From: Thermomonas fusca DSM 15424
Lineage (GTDB): Bacteria; Pseudomonadota; Gammaproteobacteria; Xanthomonadales; Xanthomonadaceae
DNA: 64,000 bases
Direction: 5' to 3'
Assembly (NCBI RefSeq): GCF_000423885.1
Contig: NZ_AUIV01000002.1
Span: 1-64,000 of the forward strand
Under the pieces are notes generated by a model. It saw nothing but the letters and a program-made list of their open reading frames with translations. It ran no database searches and was not told the origin of the DNA. Position numbers and translations under genes: made by a program. Positions 1 through 7,316 of this stretch are shown here, one piece after another. How positions within the stretch are numbered: the stretch's first letter is position 1; every line of letters begins with the position of its first letter.

Positions 1-2
1 TG

Positions 3-269
3 CTGCTGCTGGACGACTGGGGCATGACGCCGCTCGACCAGGCTGGCCGCCACGATCTGCTCGAAGTGATCGACGACCGCAGCAGCACGCGCTCGACCAT
101 CATCACCAGCCAGCTGCCGATCGAACACTGGCACGCCTGGCTCAACGACCCCACTGTCGCCGACGCCATCCTGGACCGCCTCGTCCATCGCGCCCATCGC
201 ATCGCACTCAAGGGCGAATCGCTGCGCCGCAAGACGCAGGAAAAGAGCAAAACCGCCACCCCATCGTGA
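3..269 (+). CDS. istB: IS21-family helper ATPase IstB, C-terminal part
   Basis: This is the C-terminal third of an IstB/DnaA-like AAA+ ATPase, which helps the IS21 transposase IstA choose and capture target DNA. The visible part opens with the Walker B segment LLLDDWG (codons from position 3) and continues with the sensor-1 type sequence RSTIITSQLP and the DAILDRLVHRAHRIALKGES tail usual for IstB. Full-length IstB proteins are about 250 residues; only 88 are in view because the window starts inside the gene. Its stop at 269 is followed by the IS terminal repeats. The family assignment is firm; whether the upstream istA is intact cannot be seen. Confidence 0.85.
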   Translation: MLLDDWGMTPLDQAGRHDLLEVIDDRSSTRSTIITSQLPIEHWHAWLNDPTVADAILDRLVHRAHRIALKGESLRRKTQEKSKTATPS

Positions 270-282
270 CCGCTGACTTACA

Positions 283-1329
283 CTAAACCCCGCGCACAAC
301 GACCCCACCGACATCGGTCACGATCAAGCGAAACGCGCGGTCACGATCAGCGAAATACGCACCCAGGGCGCGCAGGGTCTTTTCCGCGTCGGCATGGACA
401 GCCCATGTGCCGGGCTGCATCTCGCCGGCCAGGCCCAGGCGCTGCAAGCGTTGCAGGCGGCCGATCAGCAACAGGCGCTGGCGTTGCAGCCGCGGTTCGT
501 TGAAGCGTTCGATCTGCACTCGGCCGTCCTCGCCGGCCTCGCGTTGCAGGGTGCGATCCAGGCTCGTCCACCGCTCTTGTTCCACCTCGCGCTGCAAGGT
601 CTGCTGGATTTCGAGCTCCGTGCGCGGCCCCAGCCATTCGGTCGCCAGCTCAGCAGCGCGATGGCGGAAGCCATCGGCGATGTAGTCGCCCGCGATGATG
701 AGGTCTTTGCCGGTGTCGTCGCGCCCACGCACGACGATGTGCGTGTGCGGGTTGTCGGTGTTCCAGTGGTTGACGGCTACCCAATCGAGGCCCGTGCCCA
801 GGTCGGCCTCCATGCGACCCATGAGGTGCCGCGTATAGGTGCGCAGGTCTTCCAGCTCCGCGCCATCCTCAGGCGAGAGGATGAAGCGGAAATGGTGCCG
901 GTCGTCGGCGCAGCCCTCCGTGAAGGCGTCGAGGTCGGCAGCATCGGTCTGTGGCCCGTAGGCTTGGCCAGGCTCGCCTTCGCGGCCTACGCCATCGCGC
1001 TCGATGTAGCGAAGGTGCTTGGCGAGCGACTGCGGGCTGGCCTGGCGCTGATTGACCAGCAGCGTCTTGATGGTTACGCGCCGCGACATGGGAGTGAGCT
1101 TCGCGCCCGCGAAGCGCGCCGCCGTGTGGCCGCGCCCGAGGCGCGAGCCGGGCCGCTGGCCGGAGTGCTGTCCGTTGCCGCCAGTGCGAGGACGGCGCAT
1201 CGCCGATTTGCCGCCGCTGGCCTTGCCCGCCTGCTTGAGCACCTTCGAGACGAAGCCCTGGCCCCGGTTCATCGGGGCCTTTGGAGGGTTCGGGCGGATA
1301 CGGAAATCGTCGTCTCGGCGGTCACTCAT
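283..1329 (-). CDS. Conjugative relaxase (VirD2-like/DUF3363 type), 3'-truncated by IS insertion
   Basis: Relaxase that would nick oriT and stay bound to the 5' end of the transferred strand. The start at 1329 (ATG, GGGAG eight bases upstream) is preferred over longer readings, which translate GC-rich leader. The product is 348 residues. A probable catalytic tyrosine is Tyr108 (HLRYIERDG), and the metal-binding histidines are in NHWNTDNPHTH (His188, His195, His197). A basic N-terminal region of about 80 residues precedes the catalytic domain. Homologs of this type are roughly 600-700 residues; here the frame enters the IS21 end at about position 361, so the last 20 or so residues are encoded by the insertion sequence and the DUF3363 C-terminal half is lost. 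Nicking may survive, but helicase or partner functions of the C-terminus are probably gone. Confidence 0.85.
   Translation of the reverse strand: MSDRRDDDFRIRPNPPKAPMNRGQGFVSKVLKQAGKASGGKSAMRRPRTGGNGQHSGQRPGSRLGRGHTAARFAGAKLTPMSRRVTIKTLLVNQRQASPQSLAKHLRYIERDGVGREGEPGQAYGPQTDAADLDAFTEGCADDRHHFRFILSPEDGAELEDLRTYTRHLMGRMEADLGTGLDWVAVNHWNTDNPHTHIVVRGRDDTGKDLIIAGDYIADGFRHRAAELATEWLGPRTELEIQQTLQREVEQERWTSLDRTLQREAGEDGRVQIERFNEPRLQRQRLLLIGRLQRLQRLGLAGEMQPGTWAVHADAEKTLRALGAYFADRDRAFRLIVTDVGGVVVRGV
315..355 (+). repeat. IS21 terminal direct repeats
   Basis: Two direct copies of CGGTCACGATCA followed by (A)GCGAAA lie at 315-333 and 338-355, 23 bases apart. They sit between the istB stop and the point where the relaxase sequence resumes. 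Repeats of this kind in the ends of IS21-family elements are transposase-binding sites. Confidence 0.7.
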
Positions 1330-1354
1330 GGCTGTGCTCCCTGCAAGCTCTGGC

Positions 1355-1444
1355 GTGTCCGGTCGTGCAAAGCACGCGGACACACCCGCATTGGCGCGGG
1401 CCTCGCGCCACAAGCGGCACGGCGGCGAAGCCGCTGTGTGCCGC
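1355..1444. other. Candidate origin of transfer (three hairpins upstream of relaxase)
   Basis: The 436 bases between the relaxase start (1329) and the traF stop (1766) contain no convincing gene. In the part nearest the relaxase are three consecutive inverted repeats: 1355-1383 (GTGTCCG/CGGACAC, then CGTGC/GCACG around AAA), 1392-1410 (TGGCGCG/CGCGCCA, loop of five) and 1414-1444 (GCGGCAC/GTGCCGC enclosing GCGGC-gaa-GCCGC). oriT sequences usually lie just upstream of the relaxase gene and carry such hairpins beside the nick site. The assignment is inference from position and structure; no nick consensus was recognised. Nothing else is visible in 1445-1765. Confidence 0.45.
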
Positions 1445-1765
1445 GCCACCCCCATGTGCAGACTGGCTTTCGACGCGGCCCGGTGCCGCGTCCTTTTGTC
1501 TTGCCTTCCGCCTTTGCCCCTCGCTGGCGCTTCGGGCAGCGGTTGCCCGGCGGCGCTACTGCGCGAGCAGCCAGCGCGCCGGCGAACGCGGCGACGGCCA
1601 TAGGCCGGGCGCATTCGAGGCAAGACGCCTGCACATGGGAAGGCAGCGCGAAGTGCAGCGCGGATGCGCTCGCACTGCACACGCGACGACATGCGGAAAG
1701 CCACCGGATCGGCACGCCCGATGGCACGATGAGATGCACGGCAACGTGCAGCGAATCGGCGGCCA

Positions 1766-2365
1766 TCATGGGCGAGACTCCAGCCAGACCGGATGCGCGA
1801 CGCTGATCACGGCGGATACGCTGACCGGCCCGAAATACCGGCTGTCGAACGATGCCGGGTTGGTCACGCTGAGCAGGAACAGTTCGCCGGAATTAAGGAG
1901 ACGGCATTGCTGCCAGGATGGCAGCGGCCGGCCCCAACGGTCAGCGGGCAGCACGGTGGCCGAAGGCAGGCCGTCGATGCGGACGATGCGGCCAGTGATG
2001 CACACCTCCTGCGGAGCGACAGCGCCCACGCGCTTGAGCAGCGGCACGCGCGCCGGCAGGTAGCCGCGCTGCGCGGCCAGCGCGGCAGCCTCTGGCGGCA
2101 GCGTGGTCAGCACGATGCTGCCCACGGACAAAGGACGTGGCAGCGAGCCGGCACCGTGGTCCAGCGAATCGACGCGATACCAGCCGACCGCCACACTGTC
2201 GGACGGGTTGTAGATCAGGCGCGGCAGCGGATGCGCGAAGGACGCCCAACCCAGCGCAGCGAGGCCGCAGGCGGACAGGCCCGCCAGCACGATGCGGGTG
2301 CGCAAACGTGCGCGGGGTCGCGGGCGAGCACGCGATGCGGTGCTGGCAGTAGAAACGGCGGTCAT
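1766..2365 (-). CDS. traF: S26-family signal peptidase, TraF-like
   Basis: Membrane-bound serine protease of the TraF branch of signal peptidase I. In RP4 the TraF protein cleaves and circularises the conjugative pilin, and this gene has the same place in Tn4371-like elements. The 199-residue product has an arginine-rich N-terminus and one hydrophobic segment (about residues 26-46, VLAGLSACGLAALGWASF). Next comes the NPSDSVAVGWYRV block with the likely nucleophilic serine, then LLKRVGAV with the general-base lysine, and a C-terminal FGPVSVSAV segment. It overlaps the upstream DUF2840 gene by four bases, so the two are translationally coupled. The pilus and mating-pair genes it would serve are not in the window. 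Confidence 0.85.
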   Translation of the reverse strand: MTAVSTASTASRARPRPRARLRTRIVLAGLSACGLAALGWASFAHPLPRLIYNPSDSVAVGWYRVDSLDHGAGSLPRPLSVGSIVLTTLPPEAAALAAQRGYLPARVPLLKRVGAVAPQEVCITGRIVRIDGLPSATVLPADRWGRPLPSWQQCRLLNSGELFLLSVTNPASFDSRYFGPVSVSAVISVAHPVWLESRP

Positions 2366-2907
2366 GGCAGCGCCCTCCCGATCAGCCAGGCGGCGTGCCG
2401 CTCGGCGGTGTATTCGGGCAGCGGCAGGCGCGCGGCGAGGCGGTTGGCGAGCGTGCGCCAGTACGCGGGCGAGGCGCCGACAGGCGCAATGCCCAGCGCC
2501 TCGATGGCGTCGATGCGCTCCAGCACGGGGCGCACCTGGTTGTCACCCTCGGCGTGCAGCAGCAGGCGCGCGCCCGGCTGCACGCCGGGGATGCGCTGCG
2601 CCGCATCGAACGGCGTGCAAGCCTGCATCACCATGAGCTGCCAGCGCACGGTGCCGTAGTCGTTGGCCTGCCAGCGGACGCGGCACAAAACCGCGTTCGG
2701 CAGGAACACGGCGCTGCGCCGCCAGCGGTCGAGCCGGTGCGTGCGCGCGGGTTCGCCAAAGCGCAGGTAGAGTTTGAAGCGCGGTTCGATGTAGGCCAGC
2801 GCCACGCGCGTCAGCGGCGCGCTGGCAGGTTGGCCGGAAGGTGCTGCGAGCGCAGCCGTGGCCGCGCCAGCGGCGGACACGTTGGCAGATGAAGCGGATG
2901 CGGTCAT
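2362..2907 (-). CDS. DUF2840 protein of ICE backbone
   Basis: A 181-residue protein of the DUF2840 family, of unknown biochemical role, found almost only beside traF, parA and repA in Tn4371-like integrative elements. After a low-complexity Ala/Ser/Gly N-terminus (about 30 residues) comes the conserved core with LTRVALAYIEPRFKLYLRFG and the GTVRWQL motif. There is no signal peptide or transmembrane segment. It overlaps its neighbours by four bases on both sides (ATGA junctions), so it is part of one tightly coupled operon running from parA to traF. Confidence 0.8.
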   Translation of the reverse strand: MTASASSANVSAAGAATAALAAPSGQPASAPLTRVALAYIEPRFKLYLRFGEPARTHRLDRWRRSAVFLPNAVLCRVRWQANDYGTVRWQLMVMQACTPFDAAQRIPGVQPGARLLLHAEGDNQVRPVLERIDAIEALGIAPVGASPAYWRTLANRLAARLPLPEYTAERHAAWLIGRALP

Positions 2908-3176
2908 GGCGTGTTCTCCTTGCGGTGTTCTGGAAACTCCCGCTCCAGCAAGCTGCGCAGCAAGTCAACCACGGTCACGCCTTGCGTGAAGGCCGACACC
3001 TTGATGCGCGCCCGCATGGCGGGCGTGATGTCGAGGGTCAGACGCGCGGTGTAGAGGTCGCCCTTGTTGAGTGCATCGGCGTCGCCCTGGCGAATCCACG
3101 CCTCGGCGTGCGGATTCGCGGGCGGGCGCGCGCCGATGCCGACGCGCTTTGCGCGTATGGGTGGCTTCGCTGTCAT
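2904..3176 (-). CDS. Ribbon-helix-helix protein, putative ParA partner
   Basis: A 90-residue basic protein. The C-terminal half reads as a ribbon-helix-helix fold: a beta strand (ARLTLDI), a first helix (PAMRARIKVSAFTQG), then TVVDLLRSLLEREF. Small RHH proteins encoded directly after ParA commonly act as centromere-binding partition proteins (ParG/Omega type), so it may bind partition DNA and stimulate ParA. The start at 3176 is chosen because it overlaps the parA stop as ATGA; an ATG nine bases upstream (3185) is the alternative. The role is inferred from fold and position. Confidence 0.65.
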   Translation of the reverse strand: MTAKPPIRAKRVGIGARPPANPHAEAWIRQGDADALNKGDLYTARLTLDITPAMRARIKVSAFTQGVTVVDLLRSLLEREFPEHRKENTP

Positions 3177-3811
3177 GTCGGCCACCGCAGCAGTTCATCG
3201 ACCAGCGCGGTGATTTCACGGGCGGCGGCGCTGTCCGGCGCCGTCTCGCGTGCAAGCCGGCCAGCGGCCACGCTGTCGGCGAACACGATGCGCTGATGTA
3301 CTTCCGCGCGCAGCGCGGGGAGCGGCTGGTCGGCGAGCGTCTGACGCGCTTCGCGCCCGATCACGGTGGTACTGACGCGCCGATTGATAACAAAGGCTGC
3401 GCGGAGCAGCGGCCGAAACACCTGCGCCTCGCGGATCAGCGCCACCATCTCGGCGCTGGCCCACAAGTCATAGGGGCTGGGCTGCACCGGGATCAGCACG
3501 CGCTCGGCCGCCAGCAGCGCGGAGCGCGCCAAGGCGGCAATCCTGGGCGGCCCGTCGATGACGACGTGATCGGCCCGCCTGGCGAGTTCTGGCGCCTCTT
3601 GGTGCAGCGTTTCGCGTGCGAGGCCCACGGCGCTGAACAGCCGTGGCAAGCCTTGCTGGCTTCTGCGCTGCGTCCAGTCCAGCGATGAACCCTGCGGGTC
3701 GGCGTCCAACAGGACGACGTGCTGGCCGCGCATCGCCAGCTCGCCGGCGATGTGCGTGGCGAGCGTCGTCTTGCCGACGCCGCCTTTCTGGTTGAGTAGC
3801 GCGACGATCAT
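3173..3811 (-). CDS. parA: ParA-family partition ATPase
   Basis: Deviant Walker-type ATPase that segregates plasmid-like DNA. The 212-residue product begins MIVALLNQKGGVGKTTLA, with the deviant P-loop KGGVGKTT including the signature lysine; Walker B type sequence LLDADPQGSSLDW and the VVIDGPPRI motif follow. The start at 3811 gives the usual compact ParA length; the frame stays open for 69 more bases upstream but that extension reads like leader. It has no N-terminal HTH, so it is the type Ib class that works with a small RHH partner, which is the next gene. The iteron region is immediately upstream. Integrative elements use such modules to keep the excised circle. Confidence 0.9.
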   Translation of the reverse strand: MIVALLNQKGGVGKTTLATHIAGELAMRGQHVVLLDADPQGSSLDWTQRRSQQGLPRLFSAVGLARETLHQEAPELARRADHVVIDGPPRIAALARSALLAAERVLIPVQPSPYDLWASAEMVALIREAQVFRPLLRAAFVINRRVSTTVIGREARQTLADQPLPALRAEVHQRIVFADSVAAGRLARETAPDSAAAREITALVDELLRWPT

Positions 3812-3902
3812 GGCCTGGCCCCCCATGCTGGAAAGCCGGGCTTTGGCTGCTGCGTTTGTTGCCGCGTGGCGGTTATCCACCGCAGCGGCGTTTTCCTACT
3901 AA

Positions 3903-3932
3903 AAGTTAGAGAAATGAAGTTAGGGAAGTTAG
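3903..3932. repeat. AT-rich direct repeats upstream of parA
   Basis: Three copies of AAGTTAG at 3903, 3917 and 3926 lie in the only AT-rich stretch of this neighbourhood, between parA and the iterons. They may belong to the parA promoter region, to a partition site, or to a DNA unwinding element beside the iterons. The function is not decided by the sequence. Confidence 0.5.
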
Positions 3933-3976
3933 AGGGCGAGGAAACCCAGTACTGGCGCGGGCTTGCGACCGATCGG

Positions 3977-4042
3977 CACGCCTGATAGCACGATAGTCCC
4001 ACGCCTGATAGCACGATACCCCGCACGCCTGATAGCACGACA
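3977..4042. repeat. Three iterons, candidate replication origin or partition site
   Basis: A 17-base unit, CACGCCTGATAGCACGA, occurs three times at 3977, 4000 and 4024, in the same orientation with periods of 23 and 24 bases. That is about two helical turns, so bound proteins would line up on one face. The array lies between the 3' end of repA and the start of parA, next to an AT-rich patch. Iterons of this length and spacing are the normal binding sites of plasmid Rep initiators, and can also serve as centromeres. I read this as a probable oriV or parS. Confidence 0.7.
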
Positions 4043-4064
4043 CCATCCACAGGCTTTCCCGGAG

Positions 4065-4922
4065 TTATCCCAGTGCCGTCGGCGGCACGGGCCGGAACGT
4101 CAGCAGCTCCATGCCGTTGTCCGGCATCCGCTCGATGCCCAGGACGTAGCCGGGCAGCGACTGCCGCGCGACGAGCGCGCGCAGGTCGCAGGCGAAGTCG
4201 TAGGGCTTCGCGGTACTGCCCGATTTCTGGTGCAGGTAGCGAAAGTCGAACTGCCAGCCGTAAGCCTGTTTGCCGCCGTGCTTGCGCACCAGGCGGTACA
4301 GCCATCGCTCGATGCCGCCCGAGAGCCGGAAATACGCCGGGTCGATGGTCAACACCAGCGCGGCGTCGAGCACGCCCGCATAGAACCAGTCCGGCAGAAT
4401 CAGTTCGATGCCCAGCGGCGTGCCGCTGGCATCGGCCAGCTCCTTCCATTCGTTGATCCACGAGAAACGATGCAGGCGCCGCCCGGTCGTCTCGCGGATC
4501 GACGTGGCCACCGTGGTCGATTGCAGCCGGTCGAGCGCGGCCTTGAGGCGCTGGTAGTCGCGCAGCGACTTGCCGCGCCCGATGAAGCGCAGGATCTCGT
4601 AGGGCGTGGCGCGCATCAGCCGCGACGGCCGCAGGCCCGCGTCCTTCGCCTCCACGATCTGCGAGGCAGCCCAGATCAGCACGTCCGCATCCCAGATTGT
4701 GGCGATGCCGTGCTCCTGCGTGCCTTCCACGCGGATCGTGACGTTGCCCGCGCGGAAGTCGATGGGCTTGACCCGCTTGGATTTGCCGAGCGAGAAGAAC
4801 GGATAGGCCATCAGGTCTTGGCTGTCGCGCGGCGCCATGTCGCCGGGCAAGGCGCGGAACAGGTCGAGCTGTTCGCGCTCTTGCGTCGGCCGCTGCCGCA
4901 TGGGCAGCGCGGTGCTGGACAT
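4065..4922 (-). CDS. repA: Replication initiator protein A (RepA)
   Basis: A 285-residue protein of the RPA replication initiator family carried by broad-host-range plasmids and Tn4371-like elements. Recognisable family blocks are QLDLFRALPGDMAPRDSQDLMAYPFFSL near the N-terminus, VRVEGT-like and HGIATIWDADVLIWAAS in the middle, and the winged-helix type region RATPYEILRFIGRGKSLRDYQRLKAALDRLQSTTV (about residues 105-140). It would bind the iterons just downstream and allow autonomous replication of the excised element. Its own start (4922, ATG) has only a weak Shine-Dalgarno sequence. The parA operon follows after the iteron gap. Confidence 0.85.
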   Translation of the reverse strand: MSSTALPMRQRPTQEREQLDLFRALPGDMAPRDSQDLMAYPFFSLGKSKRVKPIDFRAGNVTIRVEGTQEHGIATIWDADVLIWAASQIVEAKDAGLRPSRLMRATPYEILRFIGRGKSLRDYQRLKAALDRLQSTTVATSIRETTGRRLHRFSWINEWKELADASGTPLGIELILPDWFYAGVLDAALVLTIDPAYFRLSGGIERWLYRLVRKHGGKQAYGWQFDFRYLHQKSGSTAKPYDFACDLRALVARQSLPGYVLGIERMPDNGMELLTFRPVPPTALG

Positions 4923-4948
4923 GGCGATGGCCTGCCGCGCGCCGTCGA

Positions 4949-5242
4949 TCAGCGCGCACGGCTGTCGGCCGAGTGGTGCTCGGCGTATTCGGGATCGGAG
5001 GTCGTCTCGAAACTGCGGTCGGCGGCCCAGGTGTCGAGGTCGGCCACGGCGTACATGACGCGCCGGCCGAACTTGCGAAAGCGCGGGCCGCCGCCGATCA
5101 CGCGCTGCTTTTCCAGCGTGCGCGGCGATAGGCGCAGGTACTCGGCGGCTTCGTCGTTGGTGAGATAGCGTTGGGGCTGCGGGGCAGCGGTCGAGGCAGT
5201 GGCCGAAACTGTTGCAGAGGGCCGCAAGGGAGCGGGACGCAT
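4949..5242 (-). CDS. AlpA/MerR-like helix-turn-helix regulator
   Basis: A 97-residue protein with a HTH_17/AlpA-type DNA-binding domain: RYLTNDEAAEYLRLSPRTLEKQRVIGGGPRFRKFGRRV, where the recognition helix and the following basic wing are clear. Such proteins act as excisionases or as activators of replication and transfer operons in integrative elements. The start at 5242 has a strong GGAGG eight bases upstream; the open frame further up lacks support. It lies 27 bases upstream of repA on the same strand and may control repA expression. Confidence 0.8.
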   Translation of the reverse strand: MRPAPLRPSATVSATASTAAPQPQRYLTNDEAAEYLRLSPRTLEKQRVIGGGPRFRKFGRRVMYAVADLDTWAADRSFETTSDPEYAEHHSADSRAR

Positions 5243-5325
5243 GGTGTGAACCTCCATCGGTTGAAAACGCCCGGCCACACAGCGCAACCGGATGGAGGCA
5301 GTCTCAGAAGACGCGGCCCTTCTGC

Positions 5326-6099
5326 TCAGGGTCGTTTTGCGTTGCCTTCGAAACGGCCCTTCTCAAGCGGCGGAAGCTGTGCTAGGCAGCGATAGCCGTT
5401 GCGCATCAACGCATCGCCGCGCCGCACCAGGCGGCGCACCTTGGAGCGCAGGCCTCCGTCGGCGTACCAATCGGCCACAGCATCCGCACCGAATAAGCCT
5501 TCGCCAACCTCGCGCAAGGACGCGCCCGCAAGGGTTGCGTCGAGCGCCTGCAAGGTGTGCAGCTCCAGCAATGCGGCGGGCGTTGGCCGGGAATTGACGA
5601 TGAATAGGGCCGTGCCCAGCGAATGACTGCGCGCAGGCGCAACAGCACCGCCGCGATGGGCATAGGCGACGGCCATGCCGTCTTCCAGGCCGGGCGCCAG
5701 CGCGAAGCGCAAGCAATGGCCTGGGCTGCGAGCGATCAGCGCCAGCCCTTTGCCGTCGTGGAGCAGTTGCTTGTGGCCGGGAATGCGCCAGAACGCGAAA
5801 ACCGTGGCATCGAGTGGCGGATCGGCATCGGGATAGAGCTGCACCACAGCGGCATGGCCGGGCAACCAGGCTGGATGCGCGTCACGCGCGTCCAGCGCCG
5901 GATTTTCCAGCAGGCGCAGGCCCCAGCGATGCGCCGCTTGCTGTGTGCTTTCCGGTCGGCGATGGTGGCGCAGCCAGTCAAGGCGGTAATCGGGATGACG
6001 GCGCAGGTACTCCCAAGCCAGCGCGAGCGCGTCCAGCCACAAGACGTACAGGTAGGCCGCAGTCGGATACCAATGCGCGACGTGATGAGGATCGACCAT
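5326..6099 (-). CDS. DUF6499/DUF2285 regulator-like protein
   Basis: A 257-residue protein. The N-terminal third matches the DUF6499 type (WYPTAAYLYVLWLDALALAWEYLRRHPDYRLDW), and the C-terminal part matches DUF2285, with LLELHTLQALDATLAGASLREVGEGLFG followed by SKVRRLVRRGDALMRNGYRCL, a likely helix-turn-helix DNA-binding region. Genes of this type sit beside alpA-like and repA genes in Tn4371-like elements and are presumed transcription regulators; no target is known. The start at 6099 has an excellent GGAGGAGG ribosome binding site. The stop is about 80 bases before the alpA-like gene, so they may be co-transcribed. Confidence 0.75.
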   Translation of the reverse strand: MVDPHHVAHWYPTAAYLYVLWLDALALAWEYLRRHPDYRLDWLRHHRRPESTQQAAHRWGLRLLENPALDARDAHPAWLPGHAAVVQLYPDADPPLDATVFAFWRIPGHKQLLHDGKGLALIARSPGHCLRFALAPGLEDGMAVAYAHRGGAVAPARSHSLGTALFIVNSRPTPAALLELHTLQALDATLAGASLREVGEGLFGADAVADWYADGGLRSKVRRLVRRGDALMRNGYRCLAQLPPLEKGRFEGNAKRP

Positions 6100-6423
6100 G
6101 ACGCCTCCTCCTGTGAACAGGAATCGCCGCCGCGTCAGGACTACGTGCTACATCGCCATCGTCCGAACGTCATGGGTGAAAAAGTTGGATAGGCGTTGGC
6201 AAGACCGATCGACTCCGAAGCGCTGCGGTTTCCGTCTCAATGCTGCGGCGGCAGCGCCCCGATCGTGGGACGCCGTACAGGCCAGCCTGGCGCAGCAGGC
6301 GCAGGAGATCATGACTATTTGGATCAGACTGACTGGGGTATGCCGCAACAATGCCGATTGAGACCGTCCCGGCATGACGTCAGACTGAAAAAGTCACAGT
6401 AGGCGGCGTCCCGCCGGCCGTAT
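6100..6423. other. Intergenic stretch without a convincing gene
   Basis: These 324 bases separate the DUF2285 gene from the first DUF2958 gene. Short open frames exist on the plus strand (for example 6098-6361), but they have no usable ribosome binding site, biased composition and no recognisable domain. The right half, about 6300-6410, is less GC-rich than its surroundings. The region should hold the promoter of the DUF2285/alpA-like/repA operon on the minus strand. I see no clear repeat or terminator. Confidence 0.4.
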
Positions 6424-6774
6424 TCAGTCCGGGATAGCTCCGTCATGCTCGGCCAGTCGGGTGTATTCCGCCAGCGTGCGCGTGGGCTGGAAATAGAGAT
6501 CGCGCATCACCGGCTGCTTGCGCGGCCCGACGATACAGGCCAGCTCGGACAGCTTGACGGTGCCTTGCGCCGGCATCCCGATCCCCAGGTCGATGAGACC
6601 CCAGGCGGTGTCGCCATCGGCGGGATCGAGCGCGGCCAATAGCCAGGTTATATGCGCGTCCGGCGTGAACAGTCGAACCACAGGCACCGGGTCGATGGTT
6701 TCGCCAGCGGCGCGGGCCTTGCCGTTGGCGAGCAGTTGCGCACGCTCCGAGTCGGTGGCAAGTGGCTGGGGCAT
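6424..6774 (-). CDS. DUF2958 protein (first copy)
   Basis: A 116-residue acidic protein of the DUF2958 family, a constant part of integrative-element backbones with no assigned activity. Family blocks visible are DSERAQLLANGKARA, PVVRLFTPDAHITWLLAALDPADGDTAWGL and the KLSELACI segment. The start at 6774 is chosen because MPQPLATDSERAQLL aligns with the second copy in this window (15207-15557); the extra N-terminal residues in the longer frame do not. The two paralogs share the order of motifs but have diverged widely. It is transcribed away from the Thoeris module and begins about 180 bases from the putative operator. Confidence 0.8.
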   Translation of the reverse strand: MPQPLATDSERAQLLANGKARAAGETIDPVPVVRLFTPDAHITWLLAALDPADGDTAWGLIDLGIGMPAQGTVKLSELACIVGPRKQPVMRDLYFQPTRTLAEYTRLAEHDGAIPD

Positions 6775-6953
6775 GGTCGGAAATCCCACAAGTCCAATGA
6801 TGCACGGATGCGGTTTCACGCCGAAGCGCAGAACCGCGAAACCGGATTTGCGCCTTCGTGCTCAAGCACGGATGCGCTTGCGTGGCTTTGCTGGAACCCG
6901 CCGATGCGGATTTCCGTAAAGTCACGAAACCGGAAAATAACATAAGATGAACA

Positions 6954-6977
6954 CTATAGATTGTAGCTCTATAGAGC
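6954..6977. promoter_or_regulatory. Palindromic operator candidate for the XRE regulator
   Basis: Just upstream of the XRE gene is a perfect 12-base palindrome, GCTCTATAGAGC (6966-6977), with an extra CTATAG half-like element 15 bases before (6954-6959). The surrounding DNA is AT-rich, as expected of a promoter, and the site ends 40 bases before the GTG start at 7018. Small XRE repressors usually bind such palindromes and repress their own operon. The binding is inferred. Confidence 0.5.
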
Positions 6978-7017
6978 GCAATAAGCTGTCATCTTGGTTT
7001 TCGAAGGGAAACCATAG

Positions 7018-7308
7018 GTGGCGGCTCGGTACTCATTGGCGAAGGCGTTGAAGACGGTCAGAAAAGCGCGGGGCTTGAGCCAAGAAGCGTTTTCGGACGT
7101 GTCGAGCCGCACCTACATGAGCACCCTTGAGCGCGACCTTAAAAGCCCGACCTTGAACAAGCTGGCCGAGCTGTGCAAGGTCATGGAAGTGCATCCGCTC
7201 ACGCTGCTGACGCTGGCCTATGCCGGGGACAGCACGAGCAAGGCCGAGGAGTTGTTGGCGCAGGTGCGCCGTGAACTTGAGGCGGTATTGAATTCAGATG
7301 GAGATTGA
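7018..7308 (+). CDS. XRE-family HTH regulator of the Thoeris-like module
   Basis: A 96-residue protein consisting almost entirely of one XRE/Cro-type HTH: SLAKALKTVRKARGLSQEAFSDVSSRTYMSTLERDLKSPTLNKLAELCKVMEVHPLTLLTLAY. It probably represses the downstream TIR and membrane genes and itself through the palindrome at 6966-6977. The start is GTG at 7018, after an AT-rich leader with GAAGGGAAA about 12 bases upstream. Its stop is nine bases before the thsB-like start, so the three genes form one operon. Codon third positions are visibly richer in A/T than in the backbone genes, which suggests separate acquisition. Confidence 0.8.
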   Translation: MAARYSLAKALKTVRKARGLSQEAFSDVSSRTYMSTLERDLKSPTLNKLAELCKVMEVHPLTLLTLAYAGDSTSKAEELLAQVRRELEAVLNSDGD

Positions 7309-7316
7309 GAAGCGCA

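Larger units (their letters stand above)
1..361 (+). mobile_element. IS21-family insertion sequence, right end only
   Basis: The left edge of the window holds the 3' end of an istB-type gene followed by a noncoding tail with two near-identical terminal repeats (315-333 and 338-355). This arrangement is typical of the right end of IS21-family elements, where several copies of a transposase-binding repeat lie inside the terminus. The element runs into the relaxase reading frame, so the outer tip should be close to position 361. The exact end and the target duplication cannot be fixed because the left end is outside the window. Confidence 0.75.

Noticed and set aside
394..1806. A 470-codon open frame on the plus strand across the relaxase
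   Set aside because: Antisense to the relaxase, whose HUH and tyrosine motifs are clear, and it has no ribosome binding site.
3812..3880. N-terminal extension of ParA
   Set aside because: The extra 23 residues precede the standard MIVALLNQKGG start and have no counterpart in the family.
3977..4042. Three direct repeats read as a small CRISPR array
   Set aside because: Spacers would be only six or seven bases, there are only three units, and no cas gene is near. The iteron reading fits better.
6098..6402. Two short plus-strand frames between DUF2285 and DUF2958
   Set aside because: No ribosome binding site, no domain and overlapping frames; too little support for a gene.
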